Source: JAICKM01 sp038228295 (lineage in GTDB: Bacteria > Chloroflexota > Chloroflexia > QHBQ01 > JAICKM01). From it: DNA of 64,000 nucleotides. The DNA lies in contig JBBRPH010000003.1 of the NCBI GenBank assembly GCA_038228295.1, positions 1-64,000 of the forward strand, written 5' to 3'. The position numbers and the translations under genes are program-made. The notes under the pieces were generated by a model that was given only the letters and a program-made list of their open reading frames with translations, made no database searches and was not told the DNA's origin. Positions 42,544 through 50,403 of this stretch are shown in pieces (position 1 is the stretch's first letter; the number at the start of each line of letters is the position of its first letter).

Positions 42544-43541
42544 TGCGCGCCGGCGGTCGCTCGCTGCTGGTGGGCGTGGATGTGGGTGGGACGAAGGTCG
42601 GCGTACTCGTTGTGGACGACCAGAGCCAGGTGCGCGGGCGCGTCACAGTACCGACGGTGCTAGACCACCCTGACGCGACGCTGGCCGGGATCACCGCCGC
42701 TGTCCGCCAAGCCGTCCAAGTAGCGGGAGCCGACCTGTCGGCGGTGGCGGCCGTCGGCATTGGGGTACCGGGGCAGGTGGATACGCAAACCGGCGTGGTG
42801 CGCCATGCGGTCAACCTGCGCTGGCAGGAATTGCCGGCCGGGCCGCGCCTGGCCGCCGCATTGGGTGTGCCCTGCTTTTTAGCGAACGATGTGCGCCTGG
42901 CTGCCGTCGGCCTGCAACGCCACCCGACCTACGCACTTACGCGCAATCTGGCCTATGTTAGTGTCGGCACGGGTATCGCCGCTGGGCTGATCCTTGATGG
43001 GCGGCTGTATAGCGGCGCGCACAATATGGCCGGCGAAATCGGTCACATGGTCATGGACCCCAGCGGTCCGCCCTGTGTATGCGGCTTGCACGGCTGTCTG
43101 GAAGCCTTTACCGCCGGCCCGGCTATCGCACGCTTAGGTCAGGAAGCCGCTCTTTCCCACCCACTCGGCCTGCTCGATGTGTCGGATGTGATCACCACCG
43201 CCACGGTGTATGCGGCAGCGGCGGCCGGCGACCCAGCCGCCCAGGCTATCCTGCGGCGCGTGGGGCGTTACCTAGCACGCGCCTGCTATACTATCATGCT
43301 CACTTACGATGTCGAACGCATCGTCTTCGGTGGCGGGGTCACGGCGGCGGGCGACCGCTTTCTGCAACCGATATTGCGCGCCGTCGGTCGGCTGCGCCGC
43401 CGCTCGGCATTGGCTGCCACGCTGTTAACGCCTGATCTGTTGCAACTGGCACCTCCCGGCTATGAGGCGGGGCCGTGGGGCGCGATCACTCTGGCCGGCG
43501 AGAGTTTATACGCACCATCTACTGCGGGGATTGAACGATGA
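42540..43541 (+). CDS. ROK-family sugar kinase (glucokinase / N-acetylglucosamine kinase type)
   Basis: 333 aa. It lacks a DNA-binding domain and starts with the phosphate loop LVGVDVGGTKVGVLVVD. It has GIGVPGQVDTQTG, LANDVRLAAVGLQRH with the catalytic Asp, AGEIGHMVMDPSGP and the zinc motif CVCGLHGCLEAF. In this operon, with NagA and a hexosaminidase, phosphorylation of N-acetylglucosamine to the 6-phosphate is the simplest role, but other hexoses are possible. The ATG overlaps the ROK regulator stop and its own stop overlaps the GH3 start (ATGA), so translation is coupled. Confidence 0.88.
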   Translation: MMRAGGRSLLVGVDVGGTKVGVLVVDDQSQVRGRVTVPTVLDHPDATLAGITAAVRQAVQVAGADLSAVAAVGIGVPGQVDTQTGVVRHAVNLRWQELPAGPRLAAALGVPCFLANDVRLAAVGLQRHPTYALTRNLAYVSVGTGIAAGLILDGRLYSGAHNMAGEIGHMVMDPSGPPCVCGLHGCLEAFTAGPAIARLGQEAALSHPLGLLDVSDVITTATVYAAAAAGDPAAQAILRRVGRYLARACYTIMLTYDVERIVFGGGVTAAGDRFLQPILRAVGRLRRRSALAATLLTPDLLQLAPPGYEAGPWGAITLAGESLYAPSTAGIER

Positions 43542-45157
43542 ACCGAGTCCTAGCGTTGCCGCTGGAGCAAGCGGTAGGGCAACAATTGATGTTGGCCTTT
43601 AGCGGGCACACCCCGTCGGCCGACATTCTCGCCACCCTGCGCCGGCATCCGGTCGGTGGCATCACGCTGTTTCGTGCGCTGAACGTGGCCGACCCGATCC
43701 AGGTGCGGGCGCTAACGGACGCCTTGCAGGCGGCCGCCGCCGCAACCGACCGGCTGCCGTTGCTGATCGGGGCCGACCAAGAAGGCGGCACCCTCATGGC
43801 GCTGGCCGGCACCACCGAATTCCCCGGCAATATGGCTCTCGGCGCGACCGGCTCGACCGACTTGGCGCGGCAGACCGGCTACGCTACTGGGCGGGAGCTG
43901 GCCGCAATGGGCGTAAACGTGAACTATGCACCGGTGGCCGATGTGAATAGCAACGCGCACAACCCGGTGGTCGGTACGCGCTCTTTCGGGTCCGACCCGG
44001 CGGCAGTGGCCCGCCTGACCGGTGCCCTGATCAGCGGCTTACAGGCGGCGGGCGTAGCCGCTACGGTCAAACATTTCCCCGGCCACGGCGACACCGGCAT
44101 GGATTCGCATCTCGGCACGCCGGTGGTGCTCCACGACATGGCGCGCTTGCGTGCGGTGGAGTTGCCGCCTTTTGCCGCCGCTGTGCAGGCCGGGGTGCGC
44201 TTGGTAATGACCGCGCATATCGCACTGCCTTCAATCACCGGCGGCTCCAATCCGGCCACGCTGTCCCCAGCCGTCTTACGTGGGTTGCTGCGCGAGGAAT
44301 TAGGCTTCACGGGGGTGATCGTCAGCGACGCGATGGACATGGGTGCTATCACGCAGGGGCGCGGCTTGCTGGTTGATGTGCTGGCAAGCACTGCGGCTGG
44401 GGTCGATCTGCTGCTGCTGAGCGCTGATCCCGCGAGCCATAGTGAGATCTACAGTGGGCTGTTGCAAGCCGCCCAGCGCGGCTTGCTGGACCCCGACCGG
44501 GTGCAGGCGGCGGCAGCGCGCGTGCTGGACCTGAAAGCCTGGATCGCGGTGCAGGTTCAACCGCCGCCGGAGATAATCGCCTGCGCTGACCATCGGGCAT
44601 TGGCCGCCACGGTTGCCGCGCAGGCCGTGACTTTGGTGCGCGACGAGGCGGGGCGCTTACCGCTGCGCTTGGCGGCCACTGCGCGGATCGCTGCCGTGGT
44701 GCCGCAGCCCGCCGACCTCACCCCCGCCGATACCTCGTCCTACGTGACCCCGGCATTAGCAGCGGCCTTGCGTCACTACCACCCGGCAGTGGTAGAATTT
44801 CGCATTCCGCTTGATCCGAACGAGGGCGAGATCGCTGATTTACGCGCACGGCTGGCCGATTTCGACCTCGTGGTGATTGGCACCATCAATGCCGGCGGGC
44901 ACATAGGGCAGGCCGCGCTAGTCAACGCCCTGCTGGCAGACGGCACGTCGACGGTTGCGGTGGCCTTGCGCCTGCCCTATGATTTGCAAGCCTATCCTAC
45001 CGCACCGACCTATCTCTGCACCTATAGCATCCTAGAATTGTCTATGACCGCGTTGGCGGGCGCGCTGTGGGGTATTCAGCCCTGCACCGGGCGGTTGCCG
45101 GTCTCTATTCCCGACCTCTACCCATTGGGACACGGCTTGGGGATCGCAACGCGATAA
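43538..45157 (+). CDS. nagZ: Glycoside hydrolase family 3 beta-N-acetylhexosaminidase (NagZ-like)
   Basis: 539 aa, no signal peptide, so cytoplasmic. The NagZ signature is complete: KHFPGHGDTGMDSHLGTPV with the catalytic His in the flexible loop, SDAMDMGAITQG with the nucleophile Asp, and GADQEGGTLMALAG near the start. A C-terminal alpha/beta domain (from about 350) follows. It releases N-acetylglucosamine from short chains or muropeptides and supplies the kinase and NagA encoded beside it. NagZ of Gram-negatives is ~340 aa; this longer form matches two-domain enzymes of Gram-positives and Chloroflexota. Confidence 0.9.
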   Translation: MNRVLALPLEQAVGQQLMLAFSGHTPSADILATLRRHPVGGITLFRALNVADPIQVRALTDALQAAAAATDRLPLLIGADQEGGTLMALAGTTEFPGNMALGATGSTDLARQTGYATGRELAAMGVNVNYAPVADVNSNAHNPVVGTRSFGSDPAAVARLTGALISGLQAAGVAATVKHFPGHGDTGMDSHLGTPVVLHDMARLRAVELPPFAAAVQAGVRLVMTAHIALPSITGGSNPATLSPAVLRGLLREELGFTGVIVSDAMDMGAITQGRGLLVDVLASTAAGVDLLLLSADPASHSEIYSGLLQAAQRGLLDPDRVQAAAARVLDLKAWIAVQVQPPPEIIACADHRALAATVAAQAVTLVRDEAGRLPLRLAATARIAAVVPQPADLTPADTSSYVTPALAAALRHYHPAVVEFRIPLDPNEGEIADLRARLADFDLVVIGTINAGGHIGQAALVNALLADGTSTVAVALRLPYDLQAYPTAPTYLCTYSILELSMTALAGALWGIQPCTGRLPVSIPDLYPLGHGLGIATR

Positions 45158-45197
45158 CCGCAGAGGGCCGGGGCAGTGTAGCCCCGACGGAGTAACG

Positions 45198-46388
45198 ATG
45201 CACCGAGAGATCGAGTTTTCCACGATGGCGAGCAGTGCCGCCCACCTCCAGCCGCTGATCGATCAGTTTGCGGCGCAGACAGGTATTGAGGTGCGTTTGC
45301 GGCTGCTCAGCTGGGATACCGCGTGGAGCGACTTGGCGCGCATCGGCCTTTACGGGGACGGGGCCGATGTATCGGAAATCGGCAACACTTGGTTGGGCGA
45401 TCTGGTTGCCATGCGTGTTCTGCAACCATTCAGCGAGACCGAAATCGCGAGCATGGGCGGCGCGGCAGCGTTCCTTCCCTCATCTTGGGCGACCACCCAC
45501 CTCGTCGGCGGGCACGAGACTTGGGCCATCCCCTGGCTGACGGGCGCCCGCCTGCTGATCTATCGCCGTAATCTGCTGGAAGCCGCTGGGATTGATGAGC
45601 GCACCGCGTTTCAGACAGTGGCGCAATTCCAGCAAACGCTAGCCCAATTGCACGCGGCGGGTGGCAGCACGCCCTGGACGGTGCCGACCGGTATCACCCA
45701 TACCACGCTGCTGAATGTCGCAAGCTGGGTGTGGGGTGCGGGCGGTGATTTTGTTACGCCCGATGGACGGCGCACGCTGTTTAACGAGCCGGCGGCACGC
45801 GCCGGGCTGCGCGCCTATTTTGCGTTGGGCCACTATCTAACCCCCGCCGTGCGCCGCCTCAGCCGCTTGCAACCTGACGATTACTTTGTTCAACACGACG
45901 ATACTGCGCTGACGATCAGCGGTCCTTGGCTGGTTCTCAGTGCCCGCAGCGTGATCCCAGCGCAGGCATACCAGTTGGGTGTGGCGTTACCGCCCGGTCC
46001 CTCGTTTGTCGGCGGTTCGTCGCTGGTTATTTGGCAACACTGCCCGCAGCGTGAGGCGGCGCTGGAATGGGTTCGCTTTCTCACTCAGACGGAGGCCCAG
46101 GCGGCTTACAGCGTGCAACTGGGGTTGCTGCCCGTGCGCCACACGGCGCTGGAAGCGCCGCCGTTCGCCGACGATCCGCTCTGGCAGCGCGTGCGTGAGG
46201 GTGTGGCGAGCGGCCGCGGCTTCCCCGTCACCGCCACTTGGGGGCTGCTGGAATATCGGCTGGCGGCGACTTTCGGTAGCCTTTGGACCGATATTCTCAG
46301 CCATCCCACTGGCGATCTAGATGCACTGCTAGTTCACTATCTTGACCCGGTAGCCGCACGACTCGACGCAGTATTGAAATCATCTTAG
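45198..46388 (+). CDS. Sugar-binding (solute-binding protein family 1) protein without signal peptide
   Basis: 396 aa, with the fold pattern of ABC solute-binding proteins from the first residues: MHREIEFSTMASSAAHLQPL, then FAAQTGIEVRLRLLSWDTAW, AIPWLTGARLLIYRRNLLEAAGI, FVGGSSLVIWQHCPQREAAL. The mature fold starts at residue ~4. There is no signal peptide or lipobox, and the ribosome site (GGAG 6 nt before the ATG) makes a missed start unlikely. It is probably cytoplasmic, perhaps an intracellular sugar sensor or carrier. Its place between hexosaminidase and NagA argues for an amino-sugar ligand. Confidence 0.85.
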   Translation: MHREIEFSTMASSAAHLQPLIDQFAAQTGIEVRLRLLSWDTAWSDLARIGLYGDGADVSEIGNTWLGDLVAMRVLQPFSETEIASMGGAAAFLPSSWATTHLVGGHETWAIPWLTGARLLIYRRNLLEAAGIDERTAFQTVAQFQQTLAQLHAAGGSTPWTVPTGITHTTLLNVASWVWGAGGDFVTPDGRRTLFNEPAARAGLRAYFALGHYLTPAVRRLSRLQPDDYFVQHDDTALTISGPWLVLSARSVIPAQAYQLGVALPPGPSFVGGSSLVIWQHCPQREAALEWVRFLTQTEAQAAYSVQLGLLPVRHTALEAPPFADDPLWQRVREGVASGRGFPVTATWGLLEYRLAATFGSLWTDILSHPTGDLDALLVHYLDPVAARLDAVLKSS

Positions 46389-46411
46389 CCGGCGTGACGA
46401 AAGGAACAGGC

Positions 46412-47575
46412 GTGCTGTATATCACCGGGGCAACTATCTTGACCACCGACAGGCAAATTGCGGCAGGCGCGGTACTGGTAGACGGTGCGCGCATTGTGGC
46501 GGTGGGACCGGCGGGGAGTGTGCCCTGCCCACCGGGAGCCGGCGTTTACAAGGCCGACGGTGGGTTCCTCGTGCCCGGCTTGATCGATCTACAGTTCAAC
46601 GGAGGTTTCGGACACGATTTCACGGCCGATCCCAGCACGATCTGGGAGGTCGCCGACCGTTTGCCGCGCTATGGGGTAACGGCTTTCTTGCCGACCATTG
46701 TTACTAGCCCACTAGCGACAGTGGCGCAGGCGCAGGCGGTGTTGGCCGCCGGGCCGCCGGCCGGCTTTACGGGTGCATGGCCGCTCGGCCTGCATCTCGA
46801 AGGCCCCTTCCTGCATCCCGAAAAACGGGGCGCGCACAACCCGGCTTACCTACGCTTGCCCGATCCGACGGTTGCCGCCGGGTGGTCGCCCACTACCGGG
46901 GTGCGGTTGGTGACCCTAGCCCCAGAGTTGCCGGACGCCCCAGCCGTGATCCGTGCCTTGTGTGCCGCCGGGGTGACCGTCAGCGCGGGGCACTCGCTGG
47001 CCGACCTAGCCGCAGCGCAGGCGGGACTAGCCGCCGGCATCCGCTACGGCACCCACCTGTTCAACGCGATGCCGCCGCTCAACCACCGTGCGCCGGGTCT
47101 GGTCGGCGCGTTGTTGACCGATCCACAGACTACCGTTGGGCTGATTGCCGACGGCATTCATTTGGACCCGGCCGTGGTGAAGCTGGCTTGGCAAGCCAAA
47201 GGTCCGAACGGCGTCAACCTAGTCACGGATGCGATGGCCGCATTGGGAATGCCGGCGGGCCGTTATCCGCTGGGTGATCACGAGGTGACAGTGGACGGCA
47301 CCAGTGCGCGTTTAGCCGACGGTCGGCTGGCGGGTAGTCTGCTCACCCTTGATCAGGCGCTACGTAACCTAATGACTTTTACCGGTTGCCGGGCGCAGGA
47401 GGCGGTTGCCACCGTGACGCGCATCCCTGCCGCTGTGCTGGGACTGGTCGAAGAGCGCGGCCGGATCGTGCCCGGCGCGCTGGCTGACCTCGCGCTGTTC
47501 AGCGACGATTGGCAGGTGAAGGCCACGATTACCGCAGGGCAGCTGGTCTATGAGGGGGAATACGCATGGGTTTGA
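46412..47575 (+). CDS. nagA: N-acetylglucosamine-6-phosphate deacetylase
   Basis: 387 aa. It has all main NagA motifs: VPGLIDLQFNGGFGHDF, LHLEGPFLHPEKRGAHN (metal Glu), SAGHSLA, GTHLFNAMPPLNHRAPGLVGA (His), ADGIHLDP and LVTDAMAALGM (catalytic Asp). It removes acetate from GlcNAc-6-phosphate, giving glucosamine-6-phosphate. The GTG at 46412 has AAGGA 7 nt before it and fits better than the in-frame GTG at 46394. Its last 10 nt overlap the SIS-domain gene, which takes the product further. Confidence 0.95.
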   Translation: MLYITGATILTTDRQIAAGAVLVDGARIVAVGPAGSVPCPPGAGVYKADGGFLVPGLIDLQFNGGFGHDFTADPSTIWEVADRLPRYGVTAFLPTIVTSPLATVAQAQAVLAAGPPAGFTGAWPLGLHLEGPFLHPEKRGAHNPAYLRLPDPTVAAGWSPTTGVRLVTLAPELPDAPAVIRALCAAGVTVSAGHSLADLAAAQAGLAAGIRYGTHLFNAMPPLNHRAPGLVGALLTDPQTTVGLIADGIHLDPAVVKLAWQAKGPNGVNLVTDAMAALGMPAGRYPLGDHEVTVDGTSARLADGRLAGSLLTLDQALRNLMTFTGCRAQEAVATVTRIPAAVLGLVEERGRIVPGALADLALFSDDWQVKATITAGQLVYEGEYAWV

Positions 47576-48606
47576 GAGACGAAATTTTTGAGCAACCGGT
47601 GGTATTGCAGCGCTGGTTAGACACGCAATGGGACAGTGTGCAACCTGTCGCTGCCGCGATCCGCGCTCAGGCGATAGATTATGTGCTGCTGGCCGGGCGA
47701 GGTACGTCGGACCATGCGGGCGTATATGCCCAGTATCTATGGGGTGCGCGCAATCGGCTTCCTGTGGCCCTGGCTGCACCGTCGCTTTTTTCTCACTACG
47801 CCGCGTCGCCGCGCATCGGGCAGGCATTGGTAGTGGGCATCTCACAGTCGGGGCAATCGCCCGATGTGGTGGGGGTGGTGGCCGAGGGTCGCCGCCAGGG
47901 CGCGATCACCCTGGCGGTAACTAATGATCCCGATTCGCCGTTGGCCCAGGCCGCCGCGTTCACGCTCGATATCCAGGCCGGGCACGAAGCGGCGGTGGCG
48001 GCTAGTAAGACCTACACCGCCGAATTGCTCACTCTGGCTGCGCTGTCGGTGGCGCTGGCTGGGGATGCTCCGGCTGACCGCGCGGCACTGGCGGCCCTAC
48101 CGGCGGCAGTCGCAGCGGCGTTGGAACTCGACACGGCGGCGGAAAATTTAGCCGCCCACCACGCACTCATGGAGCGCTGCGTGGTGTTGGGGCGTGGCTA
48201 TCATTATGCAACGGCGCAGGAGTGGGCCTTAAAGCTGAAAGAGTTGACCTATGTGCCGGCTGATCCCTACTCGTCGGCGGATTTCCAGCATGGTCCCATC
48301 GCTATGATCCACCCCGGCTTCCCGGTACTGGCCCTGGCCCCGGCAGGTGTAGTGCTGGACGAACAGGTGGCCTTGCTGCGCCGCTTGCGCGACAGCTACG
48401 GGGCCGATTTACTGGTCCTCTCGGACGCAGAGGCGGCTCTAGATCTCACCCCCAATAGCCTGCGCTTGCCGGCAGGTGTACCGGAATGGTTGATGCCGTT
48501 AGTCAGCATTGTGCCCGCGCAACTCTATTGTTATCACCTGACTCGCCAAAAGGGCTTAGACCCCGAACAGCCGCGTACCTTGCAAAAAGTCACACTGACT
48601 CACTAA
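47566..48606 (+). CDS. SIS-domain glucosamine-6-phosphate deaminase / isomerase (NagB-II, GlmS C-domain-like)
   Basis: 346 aa with two SIS domains. Motifs are LLAGRGTSDHAGVYAQYL, GISQSGQSPDVVGVV and HEAAVAASKTYTAELL in the first, and ALKLKELTYVPADPYSSADFQHGP in the second. It matches the isomerase half of GlmS without the glutaminase domain, the form used as glucosamine-6-phosphate deaminase in many Gram-positives and Chloroflexota. It would turn glucosamine-6-phosphate into fructose-6-phosphate and ammonia, finishing the pathway. It overlaps nagA and ends just before a palindromic terminator. Confidence 0.9.
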   Translation: MGLRDEIFEQPVVLQRWLDTQWDSVQPVAAAIRAQAIDYVLLAGRGTSDHAGVYAQYLWGARNRLPVALAAPSLFSHYAASPRIGQALVVGISQSGQSPDVVGVVAEGRRQGAITLAVTNDPDSPLAQAAAFTLDIQAGHEAAVAASKTYTAELLTLAALSVALAGDAPADRAALAALPAAVAAALELDTAAENLAAHHALMERCVVLGRGYHYATAQEWALKLKELTYVPADPYSSADFQHGPIAMIHPGFPVLALAPAGVVLDEQVALLRRLRDSYGADLLVLSDAEAALDLTPNSLRLPAGVPEWLMPLVSIVPAQLYCYHLTRQKGLDPEQPRTLQKVTLTH

Positions 48607-48616
48607 AATTGGTCGC

Positions 48617-48656
48617 AATACCGGCGCTACGCTGTGCACAGCGTAGCGCCGGTATT
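48617..48656. terminator. 40-bp perfect palindrome, bidirectional terminator between convergent genes
   Basis: Two perfectly complementary 20-nt arms (first arm AATACCGGCGCTACGCTGTG) meet without spacer at GTGCAC. On the plus strand it is followed by TTTTAA and on the minus strand by AAAATT-derived AATTTT. It lies between the ends of the amino-sugar operon and the zinc-ribbon gene, so it can stop transcription from both sides. Confidence 0.82.
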
Positions 48657-48677
48657 TTAATGCCTAGGTCGCCACGT

Positions 48678-50369
48678 TTACGGTGGCGGCACCGGGGTGT
48701 TTGCGGGGCGTGCGGTAGGTGGCGGCACCGGGGTGTTGGTGGGCCGGGCAGTAGGCGGCGGCACTGGCGTGTTGGTCGGGCGCTCGGTAGGTGGCGGCAC
48801 CGGGGTGTTAGTCGGGCGCTCGGTAGGTGGTGGCACAGGCGTGTTGGTGGGCCGGGCGGTGGGTGTCGGCACGGGCGTGTTAGTGGGGCGCTCGGTAGGC
48901 GGCGGCACGGGCGTGTTAGTGGGGCGCTCGGTAGGCGGCGGCACGGGCGTGTTACTGGGGCGCTCGGTAGGCGGCGGCACGGGCGTGTTAGTCGGTGGCG
49001 GCACCGGTGTATTGGTTGGGCGCTCGGTCGGCGGCACCGGGGTGTTGGTCGGTCGGGCAGTGGGCGGTGGCACGGGCGTGTTGGTGGGCCGAGCGGTGGG
49101 CGGTGGCACAGGCGTGTTGGTCGGCGGCACCGGCAGTGGTGTGTGGGTTGATAGCGGTAGTGGCGTGTTACTGGGGGGTGCGATCGTGGGCGGCACCGGT
49201 ACATGGGTCGGCGGGACCGGTGTGTTGCTCGATGGGACAGGGGTGCGCGTCGGCGGCACCGCAATCGGCGGCACAGAAGTGTGCGTCGGCGGCACTGCAA
49301 TCGGCGGGGCGGCTGTAGCGGGCGGTGCAGTAGCCGATCGTGGAGTCGGCACGCTCGTCGGCAAGCGCGTAACAGTCGCCGGTACGGCCACGCTCACCGT
49401 TGTCGGAGCCGGCGGCACGGTTGGCGCCGGCGCGGTGGGCGGCAGCGTGGCGGTGGGTTTGTTAACGGTTGCTGTGGCGCGCGCCGCTAGTGTAGGTACG
49501 ACTGCGAGCGTTTGTGTGGTTGGTGTAATTAATGGCGCGGCTGCCGACTGCGTTGCTGTCGGCGGTGGATTCCCTTGCGCAATTCTTACGGTTGTCGGCG
49601 TAACGGCGGCCGCGATGATCGCCTCTACTGTGCCGGTGGCCGCCGCCCGCAAACTAGCGGCGGCGGCGGTGGCCGTGGCTTGCGCGGCTTGGGCCCGCAC
49701 GGTGGCTTGGGCCACTGCGGTAGCCCGCTCGGCAGGCGATCCACTACCCGCCACCACAGTTAGCGTGGCTTGGAACTGCGTGTCGAGTTGCGCCAGTTGG
49801 GTCGCCTGCTCGCCTACTGCCCTGTCCAACTGTCCGGCGTTAGCGGCGAGCTGCGTGGCCTGTCCATTCAGCATAGCCAGCGCGGTTTGCTGGGCGGGCG
49901 TTGCTCCGCCGGCCGAGCTTTCGCCCAACCCGGCCAGTAGCAGCCCAAACGCGCCTAGGAACAGCAGCACTCCACCGGCAAACCCGCCGATCAGTACACG
50001 ATGTGATAGGCCGTGCCGCCGAGGTGCAACAGCCGGCGCGGAAATGGGCGCAACCACGCCGGGAGGTGGGGCCGCCACAGCCGGCGGTGCCGTCATGATC
50101 GGCGCGGAAACCGGTGTGCTGACCGTCGCAGCGGGCGTAGCGACCGGTGCGCTAACGGCGGTATCGGCGGCCGCAGCAGTCGGTGTGCTAACCGCCACAA
50201 TCGGCGGTAGGTTGGGACGCCGCAGCACCAGCGTATCGTTCGCCTGATCCGCAGGAATCGGCGGCGGGCGCGGCGGCATCGCGGCCAGCGGAGCCGAACA
50301 TCGGTCACAAAACTCGGCACCAACGGGGTTCTGCGCGCTGCACGCCGGGCAGTCGATCAAAGTCGCCAT
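48678..50369 (-). CDS. Zinc-ribbon, single-span membrane protein with long Pro/Thr/Val repeat tail
   Basis: 563 aa. Residues 5-30 form a zinc ribbon (CPACSAQNPVGAEFC then DRC). A Pro/Ala/Val-rich linker leads to one membrane span (~residues 125-150: RVLIGGFAGGVLLFLGAFGLL). Then come a ~110-residue Ala/Gln/Thr coiled-coil-like segment and ~15 repeats of the type PTNTPVPPPTARPTNTPVPP to the C-terminus. The ribbon faces inside and the repeats outside, probably as a wall-spanning stalk. The ATG at 50369 is used; the frame is open 6 codons upstream. Function unknown. It shares its plan with the gene at 53009. Confidence 0.8.
   Translation of the reverse strand: MATLIDCPACSAQNPVGAEFCDRCSAPLAAMPPRPPPIPADQANDTLVLRRPNLPPIVAVSTPTAAAADTAVSAPVATPAATVSTPVSAPIMTAPPAVAAPPPGVVAPISAPAVAPRRHGLSHRVLIGGFAGGVLLFLGAFGLLLAGLGESSAGGATPAQQTALAMLNGQATQLAANAGQLDRAVGEQATQLAQLDTQFQATLTVVAGSGSPAERATAVAQATVRAQAAQATATAAAASLRAAATGTVEAIIAAAVTPTTVRIAQGNPPPTATQSAAAPLITPTTQTLAVVPTLAARATATVNKPTATLPPTAPAPTVPPAPTTVSVAVPATVTRLPTSVPTPRSATAPPATAAPPIAVPPTHTSVPPIAVPPTRTPVPSSNTPVPPTHVPVPPTIAPPSNTPLPLSTHTPLPVPPTNTPVPPPTARPTNTPVPPPTARPTNTPVPPTERPTNTPVPPPTNTPVPPPTERPSNTPVPPPTERPTNTPVPPPTERPTNTPVPTPTARPTNTPVPPPTERPTNTPVPPPTERPTNTPVPPPTARPTNTPVPPPTARPANTPVPPP
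48681..49290. repeat. Tandem repeat array encoding the Pro/Thr/Val tail
   Basis: Units of 36-39 bp containing GGCGTGTTGGT and GGCGGCACCGG-type blocks recur about 14-16 times with small changes. Units are multiples of three, so copy-number changes only lengthen or shorten the tail. Confidence 0.85.
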
Positions 50370-50403
50370 AGGGTAGTCACTCCACAAACTAACTAGCGAA
50401 TGG

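Noticed and set aside
48681..49290. CRISPR-like array of short repeats
   Set aside because: Units are contiguous without unique spacers, in frame within a coding sequence, and translate to a Pro/Thr stalk.
48697..50247. 516-codon plus-strand frame opposite the zinc-ribbon gene, Gly/Val-rich
   Set aside because: It is the antisense shadow of the PTNTPVPPPT repeat and Ala/Thr-rich segments; the minus strand has the zinc ribbon, membrane span and start.
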